This document shows, piece after piece, positions 6,296 to 12,465 of a stretch of DNA of 12,465 bases. Source of the DNA: Candidatus Sulfotelmatobacter sp. (GTDB lineage: Bacteria; Acidobacteriota; Terriglobia; Terriglobales; Acidobacteriaceae); NCBI GenBank assembly GCA_030040725.1, contig JASHTD010000445.1, positions 1-12,465 on the forward strand. Reading direction: 5' to 3'. Every line of letters begins with the position of its first letter. Position 1 is the stretch's first letter. The notes below the pieces were generated by a model. The model worked only from the letters and a program-made list of their open reading frames with translations. It was not told the origin of the DNA and made no database searches. A program made the position numbers and the translations under genes.

Positions 6296-8227
6296 CTAGG
6301 CGCCTTGTGCTCTAGCTTTCGGCGGTGATGAAAGCGGCGCGTAAGCGGATCCCGGCTCTGAGGCCTGATGCTGCCGCAGCACATCGTTCCAGAAGGTGCT
6401 GTGCGGATCAATTGTCGAGATTCCCAATTGACCGGCCATTGGAGTGTTTTCTTCTCCCAACCAGACAACCATAAAGTCTTCCTGCCTGTTTTGCCGCGCC
6501 AGAGTAACTCTGGAGCCGCGCTCGATTTTTTTGTACACCCCTTTGAGCAGACATCCTTGAGGGCTGACGTTGACGGTCATCACTTCCTGATCAAAGGTCC
6601 GGCCGTCGGAGTCGGTCGCGGTGAGGCGGACTGGGATGACTACGCTAACACGTGAATCGCGACGCTCGATTCTGAACTGCGCCATCAGCCCGCTTAATTC
6701 GGCGGCGATGGCGGCCAGTTCCTGCGCGGCCTTCTCGGAATCCTGCGCGCGGTTTAACGTACCATCCGCCGCTTGTGCGACGCCGCTAATGTTTTCGGAG
6801 ATGTCGCGCGCTCCATTGGCGGCTTCGCTGGCGTTGCGCGTCATTTCGTTGGTCGTGGCGCTTTGTTCCTCGACTGCGGCGGCGATCGTAGCAGAGATGT
6901 CGTTGATCTGGTTGATGACACTGCTGATGGTTTCGATGGCTTTGACGGCGCCTTTTGTATCACCTTGAATGGCACTGATTTTCCGGCTGATGTCTTCCGT
7001 GGCTTTGGCCGTCTGTTTGGCAAGTTCTTTCACTTCGTTGGCGACGACGGCGAAGCCTTTGCCGGCTTCTCCGGCGCGGGCCGCTTCGATCGTAGCGTTC
7101 AGCGCCAGCAGATTTGTCTGCTGCGCGATCGTGGTGATTACCTTGACGACAACGCCGATTTCGGCACTGGAATGGCCCAGTTTCGCTACGGTGGAATTGG
7201 CTTCTTGCGCGGTGCTCACGGCGGCCGATGCCACCTTTGCGGCTTCATTGGCGTTGACCGCAATGCTCTGGATGGTTGAGGTCATCTCGCCGGCGCCGGT
7301 CGAAAGACTTTGCAGATTCTGGCTGACCTGCTGCGTCACGTTGGATACGGCCTTGGCTTGCTGGGCAGTTTGGCCCGAGTTGCCGGTGATCTGCTGGCTG
7401 GCCTCGAGTAATTGCTGGCTGGCCGAGGCCAGTTTGCGAGTATGAACGGCTACGCCGCGCAGAAGTCCCTGCAGCTTGTCCATGAAGAGATTGAACAAGC
7501 GGCCAATTTCGCTCAATTCGTCTTTGCCCAGGTTTCCGGCGATATCTAGGCGTTTAGTCACGTCTCCATCGCCCTCGGCGATGTCCTGGATCATGTGAGT
7601 CAGGTGTGCCAGTGACAGCGAGATGGTGCGCACCAGGGCCAGGCTGCCCAGGCACATGGCTACCAGTGTCGATATCACCAGAAGATAAACAACAAATTGG
7701 ATATGGCGGGTGCGGGCATTGGCGCGCTCCGCCTGATCGTCGAGCGCCTGGCTTAGCTTGTCTTGATTCTCAGAAATCGCACGCAAGAACTCTTCAAAAG
7801 CCGGATTGGCTCTCTCAATCATCAATTGGTGGGATTCGACGTTGTGTGCGTGAGTAATTAAGTCAATGACTCCGGCATCGGCTTGCGTGAGTTTGTCGAA
7901 AGCCGAGGTGATGCCGGAACCGCCTCCTGCGCCCTGTTGAATCTTGTCCCGGGCTTGCTTGACCAGCGATTCATTCTGATTTATCAGCTCTTCAATGGCG
8001 TCGGGATCACTCTGCTGAATCATCCTTTGGGTGTTGCCTTGAATCTTGACGGCCATATCAAGCAATTGAAATGAAGTCTGACTCTGGGCGCGCGACTGGG
8101 TAGCGACGTCGCTCGAGAGCGATACCGACACGTGGAGTAGGTAAGACAATCCGAGGACGGCTCCGGCCGTGATGGCAACGGAGGCGGCCAGAGCCAGAGT
8201 CATGCGGCGCGCGATGCTGAAGTTCAT
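6296..8227 (-). CDS. Methyl-accepting chemotaxis protein with C-terminal PilZ domain
   Basis: An inner-membrane chemoreceptor of 643 residues. TM1 is at about 9-32, a mostly helical periplasmic sensor (four-helix-bundle-like) at about 33-176, TM2 at about 177-200, and HAMP at about 200-255. The long signalling coiled coil (about 260-515) has the hairpin tip TNLLALNATIEAARAGEAGK (371-390) followed by GFAVVANEVKELA, which docks CheA/CheW. Fused behind it at about 520-620 is a PilZ domain with the c-di-GMP-binding signatures RxxxR (R522/R526) and N-x-S-x-x-G (N553, S555, G558). The receptor could therefore respond to cytoplasmic c-di-GMP as well as a periplasmic cue. No CheR/CheB tether pentapeptide is seen. 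It follows the Cache-like gene by 23 nt, with GAGGA at 8235-8239 seven bases before the ATG. It is probably co-transcribed from the sigma28-like promoter at 8856-8882. Confidence 0.95.
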   Translation of the reverse strand: MNFSIARRMTLALAASVAITAGAVLGLSYLLHVSVSLSSDVATQSRAQSQTSFQLLDMAVKIQGNTQRMIQQSDPDAIEELINQNESLVKQARDKIQQGAGGGSGITSAFDKLTQADAGVIDLITHAHNVESHQLMIERANPAFEEFLRAISENQDKLSQALDDQAERANARTRHIQFVVYLLVISTLVAMCLGSLALVRTISLSLAHLTHMIQDIAEGDGDVTKRLDIAGNLGKDELSEIGRLFNLFMDKLQGLLRGVAVHTRKLASASQQLLEASQQITGNSGQTAQQAKAVSNVTQQVSQNLQSLSTGAGEMTSTIQSIAVNANEAAKVASAAVSTAQEANSTVAKLGHSSAEIGVVVKVITTIAQQTNLLALNATIEAARAGEAGKGFAVVANEVKELAKQTAKATEDISRKISAIQGDTKGAVKAIETISSVINQINDISATIAAAVEEQSATTNEMTRNASEAANGARDISENISGVAQAADGTLNRAQDSEKAAQELAAIAAELSGLMAQFRIERRDSRVSVVIPVRLTATDSDGRTFDQEVMTVNVSPQGCLLKGVYKKIERGSRVTLARQNRQEDFMVVWLGEENTPMAGQLGISTIDPHSTFWNDVLRQHQASEPGSAYAPLSSPPKARAQGA

Positions 8228-8234
8228 GGGAGGG

Positions 8235-8239
8235 TCCTC
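8235..8239 (-). promoter_or_regulatory. Ribosome binding site of the chemoreceptor gene
   Basis: On the minus strand GAGGA lies seven bases before the ATG at 8225-8227, inside the 23-nt gap after the upstream gene's stop. It fixes the start of the chemoreceptor and supports translation from a shared mRNA. Confidence 0.6.
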
Positions 8240-8250
8240 GTGCCAGCCGC

Positions 8251-8793
8251 CTAGTGAAGTTTGTCGGCCCGCAGTCCAAAAACGATGGAGCCAATTGGCT
8301 TTTTTCCGTCAAGCACGGGAAGGCCAACCTGGATCAACTGCCAACCGGTAGAATCATCAAGCTTCACGGTGCCGATCCAGGTTTTGCCACTCATGGGCAC
8401 TTCATGTTTAGGCATACCTTTGTGAGTCCAGTGTTCGGTTTTTGCGTCAAAGCCCACCTTGCCACCGTCCGCACCAGAAACAAAGATTTTGGTAATCACC
8501 TCGTCTTTCTGAGTTTTCAAGTATTCCGAGAGAGAATTCTTGCCGATCGCACGCACAAATGGATCGAACAGCGAAAGGCTGTGCCACTTCTCATTGGTCA
8601 TGGCTTTTGCCTCGGGAGATGCAGGAGTCGAGTTGTAGGCTTTTACTGCGCCGATTACCTGCGAATCGGCGCTGATCGTTTCCAGATGCTTGATTTCAGT
8701 GTTCAGCTTTGCCTGTAACTCCGGCGGCGCCTGAGCACAAGCTACGACGGCGAATAAAACAATGGACAGCATCATTGCGATTCTGAATGTCAT
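8251..8793 (-). CDS. Exported Cache-like sensor protein, possible lipoprotein
   Basis: 180 residues with an N-terminal export signal (hydrophobic about 5-18). VVAC ending at C19 fits a lipobox, but AQA before P23 would also suit signal peptidase I, so whether it is lipid-anchored or free in the periplasm is open. The body looks like a single Cache/PDC sensor domain: a helical N-terminal half (about 25-90), then beta strands ending in WQLIQVGLPVLDGKKPIGSI followed by VFGL, the typical last strands of such domains. There is no transmembrane helix after the signal and no output domain. It lies directly upstream of the chemoreceptor in the same operon, so it may bind a ligand and present it to the receptor's periplasmic helical domain; that role is inference. 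Start ATG at 8791-8793; the only Shine-Dalgarno-like stretch (GAGG) is rather far upstream. Confidence 0.78.
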   Translation of the reverse strand: MTFRIAMMLSIVLFAVVACAQAPPELQAKLNTEIKHLETISADSQVIGAVKAYNSTPASPEAKAMTNEKWHSLSLFDPFVRAIGKNSLSEYLKTQKDEVITKIFVSGADGGKVGFDAKTEHWTHKGMPKHEVPMSGKTWIGTVKLDDSTGWQLIQVGLPVLDGKKPIGSIVFGLRADKLH

Positions 8794-8855
8794 CGCGTGC
8801 TTTGACCTCGGACTTCCCCGGTGTGCGGGTAAGCAATTGTTAGTTCTGCAAATCT

Positions 8856-8882
8856 ATATCGGCACACGCACGCTGAACATTA
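8856..8882 (-). promoter_or_regulatory. Sigma28 (FliA)-type promoter of the chemotaxis operon
   Basis: Read on the minus strand: TAATGTTC (8882-8875), 11 nt, then GCCGATAT (8863-8856). The enterobacterial FliA consensus is TAAAGTTT-N11-GCCGATAA, so 13 of 16 bases match with exact spacing, including the whole GCCGATA core. Transcription would start near 8849, giving a leader of about 55 nt before the ATG at 8793. Flagellar sigma factor control is what one expects for a chemoreceptor operon, which adds weight. Confidence 0.7.
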
Positions 8883-9001
8883 CCGGGCCGCTAGGGCAAG
8901 CGTTTTACCCAGTCGTTGGCTCGATCGCTTCCGATGCGCAGGATTTTGCCGTTTTGCGCTCTTGGTTCTTTTTGCGGCAAAAGCACGAAGGGTTTGGAAA
9001 A

Positions 9002-9013
9002 CTACGGTAGAAT
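9002..9013 (+). promoter_or_regulatory. Possible -10 box overlapped by a small dyad before the blaI-like gene
   Basis: CTAC-G-GTAG (9002-9010) is a short dyad whose last bases overlap TAGAAT (9008-9013), a fair -10 hexamer 17 nt before the ATG. A repressor site across a -10 would fit autoregulation by BlaI. The half-site resembles the ACTAC/GTAGT halves of known BlaI operators, but the spacing between halves is shorter. No good -35 is seen. Confidence 0.3.
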
Positions 9014-9030
9014 GGGCACTCCAACTGGGT

Positions 9031-9483
9031 ATGAGGCGAATTCTCCATCCACGTTTTTTATCCCGGCGGCTGGGGCCGCTGGAGCTGCGCATGCTCGATG
9101 GCCTATGGGCGAAGGGAAGCGCCACGGTTCGTGAGCTGCTCGAAACCGACTACTCCGATTTGGCGTATACCACCTTGATGACGACGCTCGACCGCCTGTT
9201 CAAGAAAGGCCTTTTGACTCGGAGTGAGGAGGGTCGAGCGTTTCGCTACACTCCGCGCATGACTCGCGAAGAATTGCACCGGGAAGCGGTGAGCGACGCC
9301 CTACGCCAATTGCTGGATGTCAGTTCCACCTCGAATTTGCCACTCTCGTTTCTGGTCGAAATTGTCAGCGAGCGCGATACGAAACTGCTCGATGACTTGG
9401 GAACACTCGTGGAACGGAAGCGGCGGGAACTGACGGAGCGTAATCGGCATGGGCAGAGCCGCCGCGCAAAGGAGACCGACTGA
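9031..9483 (+). CDS. BlaI/MecI/CopY-family transcriptional repressor
   Basis: 150 residues, slightly longer than the usual 120-130. An N-terminal winged helix-turn-helix spans about 13-75 (LGPLELRMLDGLWAKGSATV, then AYTTLMTTLDRLFKKGLLTR with wing RAFRYTP), the family's signature. A helical dimerisation region (about 80-135) and a charged tail follow. In this family the dimer holds a promoter shut until the linker between the two domains is cut by a membrane protease of the BlaR1 type; the gene for such a protease follows directly, overlapping by one base (TGATG at 9481-9485). I chose ATG 9031 because homology starts there; the in-frame ATG at 8962 would add 23 residues unlike the family. Likely autoregulated, with the two downstream proteases in its regulon. 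Confidence 0.9.
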   Translation: MRRILHPRFLSRRLGPLELRMLDGLWAKGSATVRELLETDYSDLAYTTLMTTLDRLFKKGLLTRSEEGRAFRYTPRMTREELHREAVSDALRQLLDVSSTSNLPLSFLVEIVSERDTKLLDDLGTLVERKRRELTERNRHGQSRRAKETD

Positions 9484-10448
9484 TGTTTTTCCTGCGCGGA
9501 ATCGCGGTGTCGTTTTCCATCGGAGTGATTGTTTACGCATGTTTTTCGGTGGTGGTTGCACTGGCCTGGCGGGCCTTTCGCCTCGATGCGCATCAATATT
9601 CTGTGAGATTCTCCGCCGATCTGCTGTTCGCTTTGCGGCTCGCTCCCGCGTTCATTTCCGGCGCGGTCATGCTGATGCTTGCCGTGCCTTCTTTTCTCTG
9701 GCTGGAACCTCGCGCAGTGGTCGAACCCATGGGACCGGCCCCTGTCGTGCTCTGCATCTGCGGCCTGGCGGCAGTTCTATGGGGAGCCTGGCATGCTGCA
9801 TCAGCTTTGCGAAGCGCTCTGAGAACGGTCGCGAGCTGGTCGCAGACAGCATCGGTGATTTCTTCGGAGCCGGTTGGCGCGAGCAGTTCGGTTCCGATAC
9901 TGTTGAGCTCATCCAGCTTGCCTGCTCTCGCGGCCGCGGGCATTGTTAAACCGACGGTGTGGCTGTCGCAGGCGGCCCAGTATTTGCTCAACGAGCGGGA
10001 GTTACGCAGCGCTTTGCGGCATGAGATGGTGCACGTGCGCCGCAAAGATAATTTGCGGAAGCTGATCCTTCATTTTGTCGCATTTCCGGGCATGGCAGAG
10101 CTCGAGAGCGCGTGGCGCGAAGCCACGGAAATGGCTGCAGACGATGCCGCCGTCTCGAACAGTGCGGAAGCCCTCGATCTGGCCGCGGCGGTGATCAAGT
10201 TGTCGCGGTTGGCTCCGCTCAATCCGCCTGCGGAACTCACGATGGCTTTGGTTCACAGCCCCACCGCATCGGTGAATGCGCGTGTCGAGCGCTTGATCTC
10301 CTGGAACGAACTGCAGCGGCAGCCGCCGGCGAGCTATCCTCGTGCATCGGCGCTCTGTGCTGCAGGCGCTGTCGCGCTGAGTTTCGTGGCTGCCTACACT
10401 CACTTGCTCATTCTTACGCACGCCGCAACTGAAATGCTGGTGCGGTAA
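9483..10448 (+). CDS. M56-family membrane metallopeptidase (BlaR1/MecR1-like, no sensor domain)
   Basis: 321 residues. N-terminal transmembrane helices at about 6-28, 47-73 and 84-104; then a loop with GIVKPTVWLS (153-162), the usual lead-in to the catalytic segment; HEMVH at 180-184 (HExxH: H180, E181, H184); and EMAADDA with E216 as the probable third zinc ligand. A last membrane segment is at about 288-312. M56 enzymes transmit an outside signal by cleaving a BlaI-type repressor. BlaR1 and MecR1 are about 585-600 residues because of a periplasmic penicillin-binding sensor; this protein ends just after the last helix, so the signal is unlikely to be a beta-lactam bound to its own domain. 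The start ATG overlaps the repressor's stop, suggesting translational coupling. Catalytic residues are all present. Confidence 0.9.
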   Translation: MFFLRGIAVSFSIGVIVYACFSVVVALAWRAFRLDAHQYSVRFSADLLFALRLAPAFISGAVMLMLAVPSFLWLEPRAVVEPMGPAPVVLCICGLAAVLWGAWHAASALRSALRTVASWSQTASVISSEPVGASSSVPILLSSSSLPALAAAGIVKPTVWLSQAAQYLLNERELRSALRHEMVHVRRKDNLRKLILHFVAFPGMAELESAWREATEMAADDAAVSNSAEALDLAAAVIKLSRLAPLNPPAELTMALVHSPTASVNARVERLISWNELQRQPPASYPRASALCAAGAVALSFVAAYTHLLILTHAATEMLVR

Positions 10449-10457
10449 ACTCTCTCC

Positions 10458-11381
10458 ATGCCAAGCGGCCGTCAAGGTTCGATTCACCTGTTCCGTTTTT
10501 CGGGAATCGACGTGTTTCTGCATTGGTCGTGGTTCCTGGTGGCGGCTTATGAAATCAGCAGCCGCAAAGGAAGCTACTCCTCCATCACTTGGAATGTAGT
10601 GGAGTATCTCGCGCTCTTTCTCATCGTGACTATGCATGAGTTCGGGCATGCATTGGCTTGCCGGCAAGTGGGAGGGACTGCGGATCACATCGTGCTATGG
10701 CCGCTGGGCGGGGTGGCGTATGTTAATCCTCCACAGCGGCCGGGAGCAACGCTGTGGAGCATCGCCGCCGGGCCGCTGGTGAATGTGGGGCTGGGAGTGA
10801 TTCTGTGGGTAACCGGTATTCTCAGTCATGGATCGGCGTGGCTGGCAGCGTCGCCGGACCTGCACCAGTTGCTGCGCGCGATCTGGGAGATCAATTTAGG
10901 CTTGCTGATCTTCAATATCCTTCCTATCTACCCCCTCGATGGTGGGCAGATATTGCGTTCTCTGTTGTGGTTTGTACTTGGGCGCGCGCGCAGCCTGATG
11001 GCGGCTGCTGTAATCGGCTTGCTCGGCTCTGCCGGATTCATTCTGCTGGCGATTAAGATTCAATCCATCTGGATTGGAGCAATCTCGGTTTTCGTCCTGA
11101 TGAATTCGTGGACTGGACTGCGGCAAGCGAGAGCGCTGGCGCGATTCGCGAAGTTGCCACGCCGGCAGGGGTACGCCTGTCCTACCTGCAAAACGTCGCC
11201 GCCGCTGGGGAACTACTGGAAGTGCGGCAAGTGCGGATTGCCCTTCGATACCTTTCAAACCGGCGCCGCCTGTCCGCACTGCGGCGCGCGCTTCGATGTG
11301 ACGCGATGCCTTGATTGCGGAGCGTTGCACCCGATCTCACAGTGGAGCGGTGCAACGATTGACTTGCTGCAACGGGTGTAG
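10458..11381 (+). CDS. M50 site-2-type intramembrane protease with C-terminal zinc ribbons
   Basis: 307 residues. A polytopic membrane domain (about 15-220) carries HEFGH at 60-64 (zinc ligands H60, H64; catalytic E61) and NILPIYPLDGG (153-163) with D161 as the third ligand: the two defining motifs of site-2 proteases. GPLVN (105-109) is also typical. The cytoplasmic tail (about 235-290) has four CxxC pairs (C241/C244, C256/C259, C272/C275, C284/C287), consistent with two zinc ribbons that may bind a substrate or nucleic acid. No PDZ or CBS domain is present. The gene starts 9 nt after the M56 gene and lies in the same direction, so it belongs to the BlaI operon. Such proteases cut membrane-bound regulators after a first cut by another protease; here the M56 enzyme is an obvious candidate for the first step, but this is inference. 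Confidence 0.9.
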   Translation: MPSGRQGSIHLFRFSGIDVFLHWSWFLVAAYEISSRKGSYSSITWNVVEYLALFLIVTMHEFGHALACRQVGGTADHIVLWPLGGVAYVNPPQRPGATLWSIAAGPLVNVGLGVILWVTGILSHGSAWLAASPDLHQLLRAIWEINLGLLIFNILPIYPLDGGQILRSLLWFVLGRARSLMAAAVIGLLGSAGFILLAIKIQSIWIGAISVFVLMNSWTGLRQARALARFAKLPRRQGYACPTCKTSPPLGNYWKCGKCGLPFDTFQTGAACPHCGARFDVTRCLDCGALHPISQWSGATIDLLQRV

Positions 11382-11430
11382 TTCTGGCTTGCTAATTTCG
11401 GGCCCCGAGGGACGACCGTGGGTGGTTTGG

Positions 11431-11472
11431 GTCAATGAGTGTAATCGGGATGTTGCGCCAACAATCATTGAC
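11431..11472. promoter_or_regulatory. Nested inverted repeats overlapping the -35 of the last gene
   Basis: GTCAATGA (11431-11438) is mirrored by TCATTGAC (11465-11472), and inside it TGTTG (11451-11455) by CAACA (11459-11463) with CGC between. The right outer arm runs into the TTGACT -35 hexamer. The arrangement could be an operator for a repressor, or a stem-loop at the end of the M50 transcript, though no T run follows. Confidence 0.35.
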
Positions 11473-11496
11473 TTGGCCGTTTTGACGACGTAGGAT
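11468..11496 (+). promoter_or_regulatory. Sigma70-type promoter of the PH-like membrane protein gene
   Basis: TTGACT (11468-11473) and TAGGAT (11491-11496) are separated by exactly 17 nt; five of six and four of six bases match the consensus. The predicted start near 11503 leaves a leader of about 22 nt before the ATG at 11525, enough for the GGAGAG ribosome site at 11512-11517. It shows the last gene can be expressed separately from the BlaI operon. Confidence 0.6.
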
Positions 11497-11524
11497 TCGC
11501 GCCAGTTTTTTGGAGAGCCAACGA

Positions 11525-12259
11525 ATGCTGGAGTTCAAGATTGACAGAGACTCCTCGGTCGCACGGCGGGAGGCCAAGGGTCGGCTCATAGCGTGGAGTA
11601 TCGTGTTGTTGCTATTCGCGATGGGTGTATCGATCTTCATTCTTGGGCTCCAAGGATTGCTAAGTGTTGGCTCGGACCTTAATTGGTTGGGATGGTTATT
11701 GATGCCTGCTATTCTCGGCTCGGCCATCGGCTTTTTGATTTTGTCCTACCGCGAAGGCTTGCGCCGTGCCGGACGCAAAATGATTTTTGTTCTTGACGAT
11801 AGCGGGATCGTCCGCAAGATGGAAGGATTTCCTGACGTGAGAATAGATTTCTCTGAAGTGGACACGCTACGCCAGGAACTGCGGTGGCTGGTTGTTAAAA
11901 GTACCGAGCCCCAGAGGAAAATTGCAATTCCGGAAAATGTCAAAGGGTTTGAAGTGATTCGCACCGAGCTCGCAAAGCATCATGCACTTTCAGCCCCAGT
12001 CAAGAAGCTCCCCCTCAGGAACGCTACGCCGATAACATTATCCGCCGTAAGTTGGGCCGCATTCCTATGGCTTCGTGACCTGAGGGTTGTCATCCCCGCC
12101 GGGATCCTAGCGATGACGCTTCTTGCATTAGGATGTCGCCGCCTGTGGACCTTATCTCGTCGCGGGCCAAAGCGATGGCCCCCATTGGCCTTGCTTGCAA
12201 TAGCATGGGGCTCAGCCATCATACTCATCTACATCCGCATCCGCGTAGTGTGGCCCTGA
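11525..12259 (+). CDS. Membrane protein with PH-like central domain, function unknown
   Basis: 244 residues; I do not recognise a named family. A short charged N-terminus is followed by two transmembrane helices (about 21-43 and 54-76). A soluble segment at about 86-150 (MIFVLDDSGIVRKMEG, then IDFSEVDTLRQELRWLVVKS, then IAIPENVKGFEVIRTELA) has the strand pattern and closing helix of bacterial PH-like domains. Further hydrophobic segments lie at about 170-205 and 219-238. ATG 11525 is preferred because GGAGAG lies seven bases before it; an in-frame TTG at 11510 would place the start inside that site. By hand count, 11521-11760 is about 52% GC, lower than the neighbouring protease genes, so acquisition by transfer is possible. 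It has its own promoter and is not clearly tied to the BlaI operon. Confidence 0.7.
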   Translation: MLEFKIDRDSSVARREAKGRLIAWSIVLLLFAMGVSIFILGLQGLLSVGSDLNWLGWLLMPAILGSAIGFLILSYREGLRRAGRKMIFVLDDSGIVRKMEGFPDVRIDFSEVDTLRQELRWLVVKSTEPQRKIAIPENVKGFEVIRTELAKHHALSAPVKKLPLRNATPITLSAVSWAAFLWLRDLRVVIPAGILAMTLLALGCRRLWTLSRRGPKRWPPLALLAIAWGSAIILIYIRIRVVWP

Positions 12260-12465
12260 ATCTCGGCAACGTCTGGGAATATCTTGATCAATTGTTGTTA
12301 ACAGGCGTCTCTGACAATGTCGGCGGTGTCAAGTTCATTTTGAGCACACTACAGCGAGCACTCATGGAAAGAGCGCCATTTCGCTCTCGTAGGATGGTTT
12401 TCGCTTTGCCAACCACAGCTCGCCTCGTAATCGTTTCAGGTCAGGAACTCAGTCCGACCCATGCA
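12260..12465. other. Terminal 206 nt, no supported gene
   Basis: I see no convincing start or domain here. Visible elements are a small dyad TGACA...TGTCA (12312-12331) and a hairpin AGAGCG/CGCTCT (12370-12387). A 28-codon minus-strand frame without a start codon ends at the TGA at 12362-12364; its translation looks somewhat protein-like (GELWLAKRKPSYESE) but is too short to assign. The stretch could be a gene remnant or the flank of an element continuing beyond the window. Confidence 0.4.

Noticed and set aside
8254..8718. 154-codon plus-strand frame opposite the Cache-like gene
   Set aside because: The minus-strand frame has an export signal and Cache-like end strands; the opposite frame has neither.
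8962..9030. Upstream start for the BlaI-family gene
   Set aside because: The 23 added residues do not resemble the family, and the candidate -10 box would fall inside the coding region.
10002..10688. 228-codon minus-strand frame across the M56/M50 junction
   Set aside because: It covers the HExxH regions of two clear plus-strand genes and shows no motif of its own.

Overview
The window reads as a chromosomal segment of a GC-rich, Gram-negative, motile bacterium. The gene content (a long Lhr-type helicase, an FHA-GAF sigma54 activator, a BlaI/M56/M50 regulatory-proteolysis cluster and a chemoreceptor carrying PilZ) fits Acidobacteriota best. That placement is inferred from gene content and composition, not from a marker gene.

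Left part (1-3085): the window opens inside lhr, whose N-terminal helicase motors lie off the left edge; the visible 924 codons hold the C-terminal part. A 310-nt non-coding stretch follows. It carries a 14-bp-arm hairpin whose T tract lies on the minus side, a second weaker terminator-like hairpin, and a 33-nt near-perfect dyad just before the next gene. Positions 3086-5095 encode an FHA-GAF-AAA+-Fis sigma54-dependent activator. It converges with a secreted M23 (LytM-like) peptidase gene on the minus strand (5124-6041). A tRNA-His gene (6129-6204) with a good -10 box sits in the next gap.

Middle part (6296-8793, minus strand): a two-gene chemotaxis operon. The first gene (8251-8793) encodes an exported Cache-like sensor protein or lipoprotein. 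The second (6296-8227) encodes a methyl-accepting chemotaxis protein with an appended C-terminal PilZ domain. Upstream lies a close match to the flagellar sigma28 (FliA) promoter consensus (8856-8882), which links the operon to the motility regulon. Together they suggest a receptor that could combine a periplasmic signal with cytoplasmic c-di-GMP.

Right part (9031-11381, plus strand): a tightly packed set of a BlaI-family repressor, an M56 (BlaR1-like) membrane metalloprotease lacking the penicillin-sensor domain, and an M50 site-2-type protease with C-terminal zinc ribbons. The first two overlap by one base and the third starts 9 nt later, so a repressor and two membrane zinc proteases probably work as one signalling unit. 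After a well-formed sigma70-type promoter comes an unidentified membrane protein with a PH-like central domain (11525-12259), of lower GC than its neighbours. The last 206 nt hold no supported gene.

I see no CRISPR array, no intact insertion sequence and no rRNA.
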